Shown: positions 1 to 11,230 of the stretch, in pieces
Layout: the number at the start of each line of letters is the position of its first letter
How positions within the stretch are numbered: the stretch's first letter is position 1
DNA from: Chloromonas sp. AAM2
Taxonomy: Eukaryota > Chlorophyta > Chlorophyceae > Chlamydomonadales > Chlamydomonadaceae
Assembly (NCBI GenBank): GCA_004335635.1
Contig: QAXH01001178.1
Coordinates: 1-26,472, forward strand
Reading direction: 5' to 3'
Length of the DNA: 26,472 nt
The notes under the pieces: generated by a model
Databases searched by the model: none
Seen by the model: only the letters and a program-made list of their open reading frames with translations
Told to the model about the DNA's origin: nothing
Translations under genes and position numbers: made by a program

Positions 1-150
1 GATGGTCCGAGTATTATGATGAAGATGGTGACCGACAACAATGATAACAACCTGTTTGTCAGAAGGCGCTGCTTTTCAGTGTCATTGTGGCAAATGCATG
101 AGCATCTAAGGGTGCAAGGTTGAGCAAGTGCGGATGCAAAATCCACTCAC

Positions 151-3100
151 CTAGCTGCAGCGCTGCCAGGGCTGCAGTTGCATCCATGGAGGTGTCGAGC
201 ATCCCGTAACCACCTCCCGGCACACGGGCGGCGATGGACTTCCGGGCAGCGGCCGGGCGCCTGTCCAGCGCTGGGGGCGGCGGCATGTCCACGGCCACAC
301 GGCCTGCTGATGTGCTGTGGCGCGGAGGCTGGGACCCCTGCATACACGCCGTGCACCTGGATGCTGATACACCGTGGTTCCTTTCTATCACCACGAGTTT
401 TCTCCAAATACTCATCACAATACAAATGCAATTCCGGTTGTGTTCAGCGTGAGTATTTACATGAATCCTTTCACAATCAATCCCCAACATAAAACATAAC
501 ATGCCATGCGTCTGAAGCATGACATAAACGTGTTGAAGCATTGCAGGTTTGACATGAGAGCAAGCAATGCAACTGGCAGGTAATGTGTAAGCAGATCGCC
601 GAAAGAGTGTGAAATGATGACTGTGCAACTGACCTGCTGTGCTGGCCCATTGGTTGCGGGTGTGTAGGTCGCTCCAGCACGCTGACTGGCCATGGCTGAT
701 GCCGGGCGTGTGGGCGGCGCCACGATGATGATGTCGGGGTCAGCGGCACAGGAGCCCATGGAGGAGGAGGAACTGGGGCGGGACAGAAACGGCTTGGAAG
801 CGGCTGCACGGCACACACACACACATTATACGTGTGTGAGCAAAATGTCACACCGCCTGCTCACTGTTGCTAGGCTACATGCATAAGGGATGACTGTAGG
901 CAACCGTGGCTGTGAGGCTAAGCCCTTGCCTTGCCTGACTATGCCCTTGCCTTATTATGGCTGAGCCCTTGTCCTGTGCCTTTGCCTTGTGCCCTTGCCT
1001 CATGCCCTTGCCTGCCGTTCCCTACCTGCTCTGCGTGACGCCGGCGCAGTGGCCTTGGCCGCTCCTGCGCTCAGTTTGTCTATGATGTTGGCAGGCGCCT
1101 GGCGTGTGAAGTGCGCCGCGCTGTCCGGCAGGGCGAGGCTGTACGCGGCGTACATGCGCCGGGCAGCCGCCCGCGCCTCGCCAGCAGAGTCCTGGGCAGT
1201 GCAACATGACAGACATCGGAACTCTATGGTTGAAAGATGCATCAGAAGGGTGAAAGAAACCATTCATGTCTTGCCCCTGTAGACAAGCAGAAGTACATGG
1301 GGCAGGGCAGGCGCGTGCACAACCAGCTGAACTGATTCAAGGTCAAGGAAGGCATACACCTGCGTTACCATGGCATTGCTGCCGGCAAAGCAAGGCTCAA
1401 GGTAGTGAGCAAACCTTTGTGCAGACAGTTGCGAAGTGGGAATGTGATACAGCACAGGTGTACATCTTCTACAAGTTGTTGAAGATCTACCATAGAGTGA
1501 CACGGCAGCAGGAGGGATCGGCCATGTTGCCCTGGGAGCAGAGCCATGACTTTGATGCTATTACAAGAAGCGTGGCATGCATCAAATGCCATGCCAATTG
1601 CATACTACACCACAGCAATCGCCATAGCAGCAGGAGGAAAGATTGTTGATGGCCAGAGCATAGCCATGATGCTACGACGCCAATCGACATGCAAGACACC
1701 CAAATGGCGTGGTCACTGCAAAACGGTTTTCTGTCCCTTATTTTCCTTCTTGTCTCACCTGGCATGCTACCTTCATGGCTGCCTCCACCTCCTCCGTGCA
1801 CCTGGCCACCGTGCTAGGCTCCCACGACTCAAGCACGTGCGCCAGGTACACGGTGCAGAAGCTGCGGATTTTGGCATTCTTGTCCTTGAGCACGCACTGG
1901 GCCAGCAGACAGATGGCCTTGGGGCTCGGGCACGTGGCCAACAGGGACAGGCAGCAGGCGTCAGCTGCCTCAGCCATCACCTGCATACAGGGCAAGAACC
2001 ACCGCACTCAGCTTGTCTTTGAGTAGGCAACTTGCGTTTCAGGCAAGCAGAACATCACAGCTCTGCAGCAACCCCATGTCTGCCGCAATTTCAGCAATCT
2101 CACGACACGTGAGCTCAGATGTGCGGGTAGCTAGCTAGATAAGCCCATGCATACTGGAAGGGCAGGCTACGCCGGTAGAATAGTGGCTTCCTCATGTGCT
2201 GCACTAGCAGTCCCTCCTTTTTCAAAGGTGCAGTGGTGACAAGCAGGTTGTCTGCAGTTTCCCCTTCACCCCTGCCTGCGCTGAGCAGTCCTCACTGGAC
2301 CGAGGGCCGTGTTAACAGCAACAACAACAGCCAACAACAACAGCCAAGTGCTCCCAGCCTTCCCTTTCACCTGCACTGTGATGGGCAGCACCTTGAAGAG
2401 CACCGGCAGGAAGTGCGCCAGCTGCTCCTGGAAGCGCAGCCCCAGCACGCCGCTCAGCGTGGACAGAAGCTGACAGGCCTGCTTGGAAACGGATGAGCGC
2501 CGGTCCTCAACCTGGGTGGACAGCAACAATAGAGCAATGTTGGATGTGCGGCGGCCGTGCACAAGGGTACATGCAGTGCTGGTGCGTGGTGTTGGAAAAG
2601 TGGAGATGAGTGCAGGTGTACATAGAGTCAGCTCAGCCTCCACGCAGGCCATGGCCGTTGGTTCCTGTATTGCGCCAGTCCTTGGCTATGTGCCAAGTAG
2701 CTCTCAGTGAACCAGGTCAACCTGGTTCTGGCGTTTAATGGCCTCATTATGCACCATGTTTTTGGCTAATCAATTTGTTCCTACTGCACTTGCGCACACC
2801 CACCTGTGATGTGATCGAGTCCCTGAGTGGCTTAAGCGCATCTACCAGGACCTCATGCATGTGTGACGGGCAGCCCAGCGCCAAAGCCTGCATGCGCTGC
2901 ATGTGGCCAATCCGCACTTGCCAGTCCACCACCGTGCCCGACAGAGGGGCCACCATGGCCAGCAACTCCGCATGAAGCTCACGGTCTGACACAACCAGCG
3001 CTGGGGCCACTGGCGCAGCTGCTGAAACGTCTGCAGAGGCCGCAGTCCCGGGGGTTCCACACGGCCGCTTTGCGGTCGCGCCGCGTGCAGCTGTTCCCGC

Positions 3101-4725
3101 CCCCCCACCGGCCGTCTCCCGCCCGGTAGCAGCACCACTAGTGCAGGCTGCCGCGTCAGTGGGGAAGGCCTGGGCTGTTGTTAGGTCCGTGATAGTCATG
3201 TTCGTGGGGCTGACTTCGTCCAGTCGAGTGATGAGGTCTCTGAAGACGGCTGGGCGGATGGACTGCTGCTGCAGGTTGTCCAGCAGGACACCGCCCATGT
3301 CCCGGTACAGCTCCTGCAGCAGGTCCTGGGCCGCGTCACGCACGTTCCTGAGCACACCAGGCAGCAGATTACTATGGTAAACGGCCTTTGTCAATCTGCT
3401 TTCGTTCTCAAATTACTTTTCACCATCCGTACGCAGCAAACTTAGAGGGCTGATTCGATGCTTCTAGGATGGGTAAGGGCTGTGTAGAATGGTCGCTCGG
3501 GCCCGACAAGACATTGCCTGGCGTTCCAAGTCAGTTTACTTCTTGTTTCTAGTTATGCATGGCTGGGACTGCTGTGCGTGGAAACCGCGCCCTGACATCA
3601 AACACTGAAGTGGACAGGCCCACCTCTTGTGACAGAATTCAAGCCAGCCATCACTCACCCTTGCTGACCTAGATGCACCAGGAACCCCTGCTACAAATGC
3701 TCGCCATGGTGTCTGATGCGCTTGGTGAAGCTAACTTTGTTAAGAACGGATTCATACGCTGTCTGTCGAGGCAGGCCTTACACGCCCTGGGCCTAATCAC
3801 CCTTGACTCGTATTTTCAAGGCCATCCATGTCTGTTGCAGTCTTCACAAATCAGCAGGACACAGGCGCACTGCAAACACACCTCAACTTCCATCGCCACA
3901 GACAGTACAGTACACGCACCAGGAGTCCCAGTTGTATACAAGAGCTCTGGAAGCCAGGTTGGGTAGTCAGTACAGCATCCTGCATACCTGCGTTCAGCCC
4001 GCCCAGACTCACTCATTCTTGTCTTCCAGCATGTTGACTGCCGAGGTGACAATGTGGTCCCTAAGGCTCGTGTTGCTCTGCAGCGCCAGTGTGCCTGAAC
4101 TGACAGCCTCTGCCAGCGTCTGGAGCACACCATGCTTCACCTTCCAAGACCGATGGCTCCAGGACCGGGACATCTTTTCCATGACTATGCCTATAGGCAT
4201 GTGCGCCATCATGTTGAGCAGCAGACCACTGGCCTCAAGTCGTACTGCCTGGCGCGCATCACCCAGCCGTTCCACCTGCAGCATGCATGGGAGGTTCTTG
4301 CAGTGATTTCAAGCAACTGCGTAGACTGCCTGAGGCTGCATAGCAATTGTGGGGCTGTGGAGGCACCTTGGCAAGTTGAGCACTCACCACCATGGGCACA
4401 AGGATGCCAGTATAAGGCTTTATGTCCTCTGCATGGGCTTGAACAATGGTGGCCAGCACTGTCAGCGTGCTCTGGCAGACCTTGTGGTTATTGTCAGCCA
4501 GTAACTCTCCCGCTGCGTCTACTAGATCATGCAGCTGCTCACGAGACAGCACAAAGTCCTCTTGGATGAGCGCCTGCGTAGGGAAGCAAAGATGGGTGTA
4601 TGCCGACGGAAGCAGCTGTAGTTTGGACAAAATCAGAACAAAAAGCGTACCTGGAGGTCCTCCAGGCCCTTCATTCGCTGCTTCGTTGACGCCAGCAAGT
4701 TGGCGTGCACATCGGCCCAGTTCAT
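151..4725 (-). CDS. CLASP: CLASP-type microtubule-associated protein, N-terminal part (gene runs off the left edge)
   Basis: CLASP proteins bind microtubule lattices and plus ends through TOG (HEAT-repeat) domains and promote rescue. Exons on the minus strand: 4725-4651, 4573-4388, 4275-4013, 3347-2804, 2511-2371, 1980-1759, 1191-1026, 803-634 and 337-151. All junctions keep frame, giving about 651 residues. Residues 1 to ~225 form the first TOG domain (VERLGDARQAVR, SWKVKHGVLQTL, ENVRDAAQDLL). Residues ~236-292 are an Ala/Gly/Thr-rich linker. Residues ~297-535 form the second TOG domain (DWQVRIGHMQRMQAL, VEDRRSSVSKQACQLLSTLS, FLPVLFKVLPITV), closely resembling plant CLASP as I remember it. 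A Ser/Pro/Arg-rich basic linker follows, as expected for the microtubule-binding region. The start ATG at 4725 opens a 75-nt first exon that places helix 1 correctly. Exon 9 ends in phase 1 before a GTGAGT donor, so the C-terminal domains lie outside the window. The MON1 gene is divergent, 366 bp away. Recognition is from family memory. Confidence 0.9.
920..1016. repeat. Degenerate TGCCCTTGCCT tandem repeat in CLASP intron 7
   Basis: The plus strand shows several spaced copies of an 11-12 nt unit close to TGCCCTTGCCT, with variants such as TGCCTTTGCCT. They fill most of the first half of the intron between the exons ending at 1026 and starting at 803. On the transcript strand this is a purine-rich AGGCAAGGGCA array directly after the donor site. 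Copies are imperfect and no function is visible. A short CA run (812-824) lies next to the acceptor of the same intron. Confidence 0.6.
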
Positions 4726-5091
4726 TTGGCCTAGTCGAACCTCGCCGTGTACAAGTGCAACAGCTGGCTGTCCACACGTCAGAGTTGATTTGCTGGCATG
4801 TGTGGGCGGCGGCGTCGTTTGCAGCAGCGGGCAAAATTGAATTGTGCACTGACAAGAAATTGGGAGCGACAGATAGTCACGTCAACCGTTAACACGTGCG
4901 GACAAGGGCTTTGGATTTGCAGGCCTAGTTCAGCTACCAGCAGCCTGCTAGCATCAACTGTGCGCAACCGCTGAGGACCAGACCAATCACCTTCCCAGAC
5001 AAACTGCTCAGGACGTTACTTGAGCAGATCATCTTGATCACGCTACCAGTTCAAGGGCTATAGTGGAGGGAACAAGTCTGCCAGCAGCTGC
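4726..5091. promoter_or_regulatory. Divergent CLASP/MON1 promoter region
   Basis: The two start codons face away from each other across 366 bp, so this stretch must hold both core promoters and both 5' leaders. Visible short motifs are a G-box palindrome CACGTG at 4893-4898, a second ACGT core in TCACGTCA at 4877-4884, and CCAAT at 4983-4987. On the CLASP strand there is an AACGG core at 4890-4886, the core of the mitosis-specific activator element bound by three-repeat MYBs in plants. A TATA-like CTATAG lies at about 5057, only ~35 nt before the MON1 ATG, so it is probably too close to serve as a TATA box. The motifs are short and could occur by chance. The divergent geometry is certain, but the individual sites are not. 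Confidence 0.45.
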
Positions 5092-7736
5092 ATGGAACGC
5101 AGTGGCTCTCTGGATGCGCTTGTGGCAGAGTCGGGGCTGGACTTGGATGGTAACTTGCAGGGTCCAGTCCCCTCATTTGGAATCCCTGAAGCCACTGGTT
5201 TGATAGAAGATGAAGCTGGGGAGGACATTGACAACGAATATGCGGCATCTGAAGCGTCTGCAGCCTCAGATGACGATGACATGGCTGGAACCGCAGAGGG
5301 CGCAGGCACAGCCACGGCCCAACCAGAAACCTTTGCCATTGAGGCGACCAGAAGTCCCCCAGAACCTTTCCAACACTCCATCCATCCCCATGGCAGCTTC
5401 TTTCCAGAGGTACCAGCCACAGAATCATCAACGACAGACACTGCGCAAGCGGAGGAGGCCATGGACAGCCTCAGCCTACTCAGAACAGTGGGATCTATAA
5501 CTCACATCCGCAACACACAAACCGAACAGAGCCCAGACGCCAGTACCCCTTCCACCAGTGCGACTACCACCATTACAGCTGCAGTAGGCGAGCATGACGA
5601 GGCCTGGCAGCAGCAAACCAAGCACTTCTTCATCCTCACCTCCTCCGGCAAGCCAGTTTACAGCTACCATGGTGACACGGACTCTTTAGCTGGCTTGATG
5701 GCCCTGATAACAGCTCTGGTTTCAGTGGTTCAGGCGCATGGTGACCGGATACAGCACTTGCTAGCGGGAGGCATGGCAGTAGTGTTTATGCTGCAAGGGC
5801 CGCTGATTTTGGTGGCCACCAGCAAGCTAGGCGAGTCAGTGGAGGTGCTACAGCGGCAGCTAGAGCTGCTGTACAGACAGATGCTCCTGGTGGTCACAAC
5901 AGGTGAATGCATTGCCCTAGCTGTAGCATGGGAAAGAAGGGTTGCACATGGAGATCACGGCTGGCCGACCTGGTCTGAATACTTTGGTGATCATGGTTGA
6001 TGATGGGAGAGCAGCGAGTTGAGGCAAAGGGTCTGTCAGTAGGTCCATGTGGAGGGCAACTACGGCAAGCAAGGTTTTGGCAGGCAGGGCTGGTATTGTC
6101 TATGAGATTGAAATGCATGTTCACCAGGCTTGCTTGGCAGCAATTTTCATTATCCAATGGTACTCAGTATTGCTCTAGCTCAAATTCACTTCCCTGGGCC
6201 AGCCAGTGTCAGGAACACAACGTGTGGGGTGCATCTGTTTGGCCTGTCTGGACCACTGAACTCGTGATAAGTGGCTACGCAGCCAATGTCCTTCAACCCA
6301 AAACCCAGTGTCCTCTGTCCTGCAGGCTTGGAGCGTATTTTGCTCCGCAACCCTGCCTACGACGTGCGCACGCTGCTAGAGGGTGTGGGTGCAGTGCTCA
6401 GCAGCCTGGTGGCTAGGCTGTGTGCGGACGCCTCGTATCTCCTGCCTGGCGTGCAGCCGCTGGCGCTGTCACTGCAGGAACAGGCGGGGTTCAGTGCGGC
6501 GCTGGCAGAGGCTGTCAAGGTGGGCATGACTGGAAGCCTGCGTACCATTCAGCAAAACAAGCTGGTTGGTACAAGTGTGTTGCAGGTGCCACGGCATCAG
6601 ACCCGCTTCATCCTTCTCCCAGTCAGTTGACTACAGACCTGCGCATGCTGCTTCAATTGGTTTGGCCAGAATGACTCTCACACGAGTCTGTTTGAAGCCA
6701 GCCGTGCATTGAACAGTTGAGCGCAAGCACGACTGTGCATTGACTGTGTTTCCCCCCGCTGTGCAGTCCTCAGGTGCCCTGTACGGCGCGCTGCTTGTGT
6801 CAGGCGGGCGGGCGGTGGCAGTGGAGCACGACACAGGCACCAAGGGGCTGCCGCCGCTGGATGCAGCTGACCTAATGGTGCTGGACAACTTCGTGGCATG
6901 CAATGCATCCATCAGGTGCGTGCATACCGTGCATTCATTAGGTGTGTGCGCGCATTGCGCATGAGTATGCTAGAGTATTGGCAGCCGCTGTAAGCAGCCA
7001 CCTGGCCTGGGCATGTTGGCTCTGCTGTGAGCGGGATGCAGCGGCCACCCTACACACAGGCAGTATCAAGATGGTGGCCAGGCACGCACTTTCTTCAGTA
7101 ACAGGCATGCCTCAACTGCAGGACATCTCTGCAGTCCTAACTTGCAGTGATGGACTCGCCACCAACGCATGTTAAGTGTGACTGTTGATGTAGCGAGGAA
7201 TGATGATGTGAGTTACTGACCCATTGGCTGCAGGCAGCAGCAGGGCGAGGCGTTCTGCCCGCTGTGCCTGCCCGCTTACAACCCCGCGGCCTTTCTGCAT
7301 GCGTACCTTCACTTCCTCACACCCCTGGATGAGGTGAGGCACTGAAAGCGCCACGACGACACAGGGATGACAGCACTGTAAAGCAGGAGGGCGGCATGCC
7401 TGCAGAAGCTGCATCGGACTGATACAGGCCGATAGGAGGAAGCATTCCAACGCAACACACAGCTGCATGGAACACACGATGAAACAACGGCACACGCTGC
7501 AACTCAACAGGCAGCGTGTCAGCTACAGCAGCACTCAACCATTTTCACTGGGTTATCATTCAAGTTCATCTGCACGAAGATCCGATCTCTTTTGCGGCGT
7601 GGGCCTTGCCCTCCTTCCATGCTCATGCCATTGGCTCGCATGCAGCATGGCCACAGTGGGCAGGCGGGCTTGTTCGCCCCAAATATTTTACGCCAACTCT
7701 GTTCAGCTTCGGGGATGAGCCAGACGTGAAAACACG

Positions 7737-7773
<37 letters not shown>

Positions 7774-10252
7774 GCACACACGCACACGCGACAAGGCAGC
7801 CGAGGGTGTCCTGTGCAGGTTGGCGTGTACCTAGTCCTGCTGGCCCCCAGTGCAGACTCGTTCCATGCGCTGTCAAGGGCCCGGGAGCAGTTGGAGGGTC
7901 AGTTGCACGCGAGCGGGGCTCTGCACAGGCTCGAGCGGGCGCTGCAGCCCGAGGGAACGGCCTGGACACAGATAGACAAGATGCCAACCACAGCAGGTAG
8001 GGCTATGTGTGTGTGGGCAGGACCTAACTGAAGCCGCTTACGTCCTTAGCATCCATACATGTCGCCAGAGGTACTCACTCCTTGCTAGGGTCTTTCTCTT
8101 CATTGTGTGGGATTTGGAACGCAGCGCCGGCGGGCAGCAGCACGTTGGCATGACAGAGCCGGGAATTGGTCAGATAATGACAAGGCTGCAAGTAGGTCAG
8201 GTACCAACCGACAAGAGGCTGGGCTGCGGTGACTCCGGTTAGTTGGACGTCAGTAGGACGCTATGTGGGTAGGTCGAATCATTGGAGGGCTGGTGCTGCA
8301 GCACAGAGCGGGAAAGACATTGTGGGTGTTTCAGTCAGACCCGCAGCACATGGACAGAGGCATGGGCCAGTCATGCAGCCATGCGACATGGGTGAAGTAC
8401 CCCAGGCAGGACGGGTGTGTGGTGGGTACGTGCAAGGGTGCTGTGTACCATGCTAGTGCCAGGCAGCCACAGCAGTGTTTCGAGGTATGTGTGGATCCCG
8501 TGTGTTTGCAGGGGGCGGCAGGCTGGGCTGCACAGCGCTGTGGCACTTTATGGCGCGCTTTGCACACCGACGGCAGGTGGGATGCAGATCACAGCGGTTG
8601 AGTTGAGGGTGAGATACGTAATGCGTCGGTTGGGCGGCAAGAGAGGCACACAGCACACACCTTGTAACCGAGAGGAGGTGTGACGTGTGTGCCATAACTT
8701 GTACCGCACACGTGTGACCCGCTGTGGTGAGTGCAGGTTGTGTAAGGAAGGAGGCCAGGCCAGCCAACAACTGCACTTGGATGCTTTGCCACATGGTGTG
8801 CACACCCAGCCGCCAGCTATCCATGCATAACGATGCTTCGCGCGTGGTTCTGTCTAGCCCAATCTTGTTCTGTTCGCTCATTCACTAGCACTGACGGGTC
8901 GGGTGCTGCGTCAGCTCTGTCCTGAGGCGTGTGGCTTATCTCATGTCTATCCTGCTTCCCATCTTGTCTGCTGGACGTCCCTGGCACAGCGTCCACCTGG
9001 GCCCTCGGGCCAACATCCCCCAAACCAACCTCGACCGCAACAATGGCCCAACAATGCTGCAAACGAACGCCGGCCGATCCCCAACACAGCTGTTGCGTGC
9101 GCAGGTTGCCTCGGCGCACATCGGCGCTCCCTTCACGGACCTGCATGCGCAGCACCAGCTGGCCGTGAGCTACGGCCAATTGCACAGCATGGTCATGGAC
9201 TATGCCCCCGGTGGCAGGTGCGGAACTAGTGCATGGCACTACAAAGGAGCAAGCGAACAACACTGCCTTCTGGAAGCTGTTTACAGTCATCCAGAAGCAC
9301 ACTCAGTGCCAAGTTCCTTGGTTCATGTCCCCCCACGCATCAGATCAGATCATGTGTATGCAGCAACTCATGCTGACATTGGGTCCTGGCCCGCATGGCT
9401 CAAGCTGCTGTGCTTATAGCTATAGGAGTGTTCTATGGCTTGGTCATGGCCTTGTCCCAGCTTTGAACTCGGTGACGCCTTGCCAAGCGCTGAGCGCACA
9501 GTCAGATGTTGAGCAGTGCTGAATAGGCCCTGCACTGCCTCATGCGGCTGTGTGGCCTTGCCTGCACCTTGCTTCGCTTGCCTGCCAAGACCCGTCCAAT
9601 CCTTTCTGCAGGCCCAACAAGCTGGTGTGGTTGTGCACGGAGCACCGGGCCATGCTGGCTGTGTTGGACTCCGAGGTATGCCTGAATGCTCACACACATG
9701 CACACACAGGTGGTAATGGGGGGTTTTGGTCTTAGCACCAGCAGTCCTTTGCGACGCAAGTATGATGATTGCATCCAGTGACGGCAGTCCCTTGGTGGCT
9801 GTGTCATGCTCCACTGCCACCGCCATCCGCCATCTTCAGTTCGACTTGCCGGACGATACATATGTAGCTGACACCTTCTCTCTCTCTCACACACACACAT
9901 GCTTGCCGTTAGCCATTGGTCATGCGCAGCACACACGCCCTGACTAGGTGTCAAGTAGCAAGTGACACCCGTAGTGTGCATGCATGAGGCACACGGCCAG
10001 GAAAACCTTGGCCTTGTCATGAACACGTGCAGTTCACACCTGCTCCTGCTCTCCTCCGTCCGACAGCCGTCATTCAGGGATTGTCTGTCCTTATCGATTG
10101 TGCCGTGGCACCATCTTGCTGTGCAGGTTGAGCTGTACCTTGTGCTTGACCCGCTGTGCGACAAGGCCACAGCTCTGCGCTGTGCGGAACAGCTGCGCCG
10201 CTACCTGGCCAGCAGAGCTGTTCAGGCAGAGCTCCTGCTGCCCGGCGCATAG
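5092..10252 (+). CDS. MON1: Vacuolar fusion protein MON1 (Mon1-Ccz1 Rab7 exchange factor subunit)
   Basis: With CCZ1, MON1 loads GTP on Rab7 at late endosomes and so drives Rab5-to-Rab7 conversion and fusion with the vacuole. Exons: 5092-5902, 6326-6519, 6767-6915, 7234-7333, 7819-7996, 8512-8576, 9105-9217, 9612-9675 and 10127-10252. They sum to 1800 nt and 599 residues, with frame kept at every junction and a TAG stop. Residues 1-175 are acidic and Ser/Thr-rich, as in other MON1 N-termini. Longin domain 1 starts at [15 protein letters not shown] (177) and includes [17 protein letters not shown] and [13 protein letters not shown]. The middle longin domain holds [32 protein letters not shown] and [14 protein letters not shown]. 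The last domain ends [15 protein letters not shown]. The length and order of these blocks match the family. The ATG at 5092 is the first in a long open exon, though its context (T at -3) is weak. Intron 4 has a long CA array and intron 8 an inverted copy of part of exon 3. Confidence 0.93.
7732..7791. repeat. (CA)n / CACG microsatellite in MON1 intron 4
   Basis: A CA dinucleotide run covers 7741-7769, flanked on both sides by interrupted CACG units. It sits about 30 nt before the acceptor of MON1 exon 5 (7819), where a pyrimidine-rich tract would normally be. It is a simple repeat likely to vary in length between strains. It also creates false open frames on both strands (Thr-His or Val-Cys runs), which are not genes. 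Confidence 0.9.
9770..9824 (-). repeat. Inverted partial copy of MON1 exon 3 inside MON1 intron 8
   Basis: Read on the minus strand, these 55 nt match exon 3 of the same gene (6811-6865, plus strand) at 50 of 55 positions. The copy still encodes [18 protein letters not shown] against [18 protein letters not shown] in the exon. Two of the five differences are silent, one changes Gly to Ala, and two fall in a single codon (Pro to Ser). The match fades on both sides within about 10 nt. In the MON1 pre-mRNA the exon and this intronic copy would be complementary across about 2.9 kb. It has no splice sites or start codon that would make it an exon. Confidence 0.85.
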
Positions 10253-10287
10253 CTTGAGCAGCATCAGCCTCATGGCAACAACATGGG

Positions 10288-10345
10288 AAAAAAGCAGTTT
10301 GCCGGTTCTGGGACAGTTTGTGTGTCTTGCACTGAAACCAGTGGT
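10288..10345 (-). repeat. Dispersed T-tract repeat, copy 1
   Basis: Written on the minus strand, this copy reads TGTCCCAGAACCGGCAAAC followed by a short spacer and a T run. It is preceded by the shared block ACTGGTTTCAGTGCA. It starts 35 nt after the MON1 stop codon and so probably lies in the MON1 3' UTR, in antisense orientation. Its first 37 nt (10288-10324) pair with copy 2 as an inverted repeat. Confidence 0.75.
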
Positions 10346-11194
10346 AATTTAAAATTTTACGGTAATGATCTATGAAATGAGAAGTGATTCGTTCCTGCAG
10401 CGTCATTGGATGTGTTGCTTCTCCTGTATGCCGTCAATTTCTTAAATGAAACTGCACTCCCTGACGAGCATTGGCGAGTCACTGATACAGCCTGAAGTCT
10501 TGCTAGTTACAAGCACAGATCCATTGACTGCAGCACCAGCCAGAAAGTACTGAGCCAGAAAGTATGAGTCAGTGTCCGGATCTCAACAGTTCTAATTCAT
10601 AGCAATGTCAAGTCACTCTCACTGTCACTGCTCACACTGAGGCAGTGAAGTCAGGCAGGCAGTTCTCAACAAGACACCTCATTTTAACCCCAAGAAGGCG
10701 ACGCTGCATGACTGGTGGCATAACTGTGTAGCGAATTTCACTGGCCTGTGGGGGCCAATCAGGCTGCCCTGGCCTTGTCCATCAGCTCCCGTCCAACCTG
10801 GCCCAATCCTTCCCATCGCTCCCAAAGCTGCTTAAGTCTCAGTCCGCGGTAGGGCTGTCGATTCCCCTACACGGTTGCGTGATCGAGCCTTGCTCAAGAG
10901 TGTGAAGCAGCTGGAACACTAAGTTCTTTTGCCATGTTGTTGTGCTTGACCAGCTTGTTACGTGCATCGTAGTTAGAACTATCTTTGGATGGAGAAGGTG
11001 CATGGCTACTTCATTCACCACGAGAACATAGTCAAAACAAAAGGGTAGCGTCGACTTGTTTGTGAGAGTTTTGTGAGGCTCTTGAGGTCTTCTCAAATAG
11101 TACCTTGTGAGACACTTGTTACGCCAACTTACAGAGCACACACGCACATGTTTTACTGACACACAATGGTTCCTGGCGGTATTACAGACCTATT

Positions 11195-11230
11195 CACACA
11201 AACTGTCCCAGAACTGGCAAACTTTTTTTC
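11195..11230 (+). repeat. Dispersed T-tract repeat, copy 2
   Basis: The core TGTCCCAGAACTGGCAAAC is followed directly by seven T. It is inverted relative to copy 1, and the match includes the CACACAAAC flank that other copies lack. A second block just upstream (11137-11172, rich in ACATGTTTTACTGACACAC) also matches copy 5 at 18090-18125, so the repeat unit is longer than its T-tract end. Confidence 0.75.

Noticed and set aside
1..150. Possible tenth CLASP exon at the left edge
   Set aside because: The minus frame stays open to about 59 and a CAG acceptor-like site lies near 70. The translation (His/Ile/Val-rich) does not look like CLASP and the donor would be outside the window, so no exon is called.
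7732..7791. CA/CACG array considered as a CRISPR-like or regulatory repeat
   Set aside because: It is a simple dinucleotide microsatellite with no spacers, inside an intron of a eukaryotic gene.
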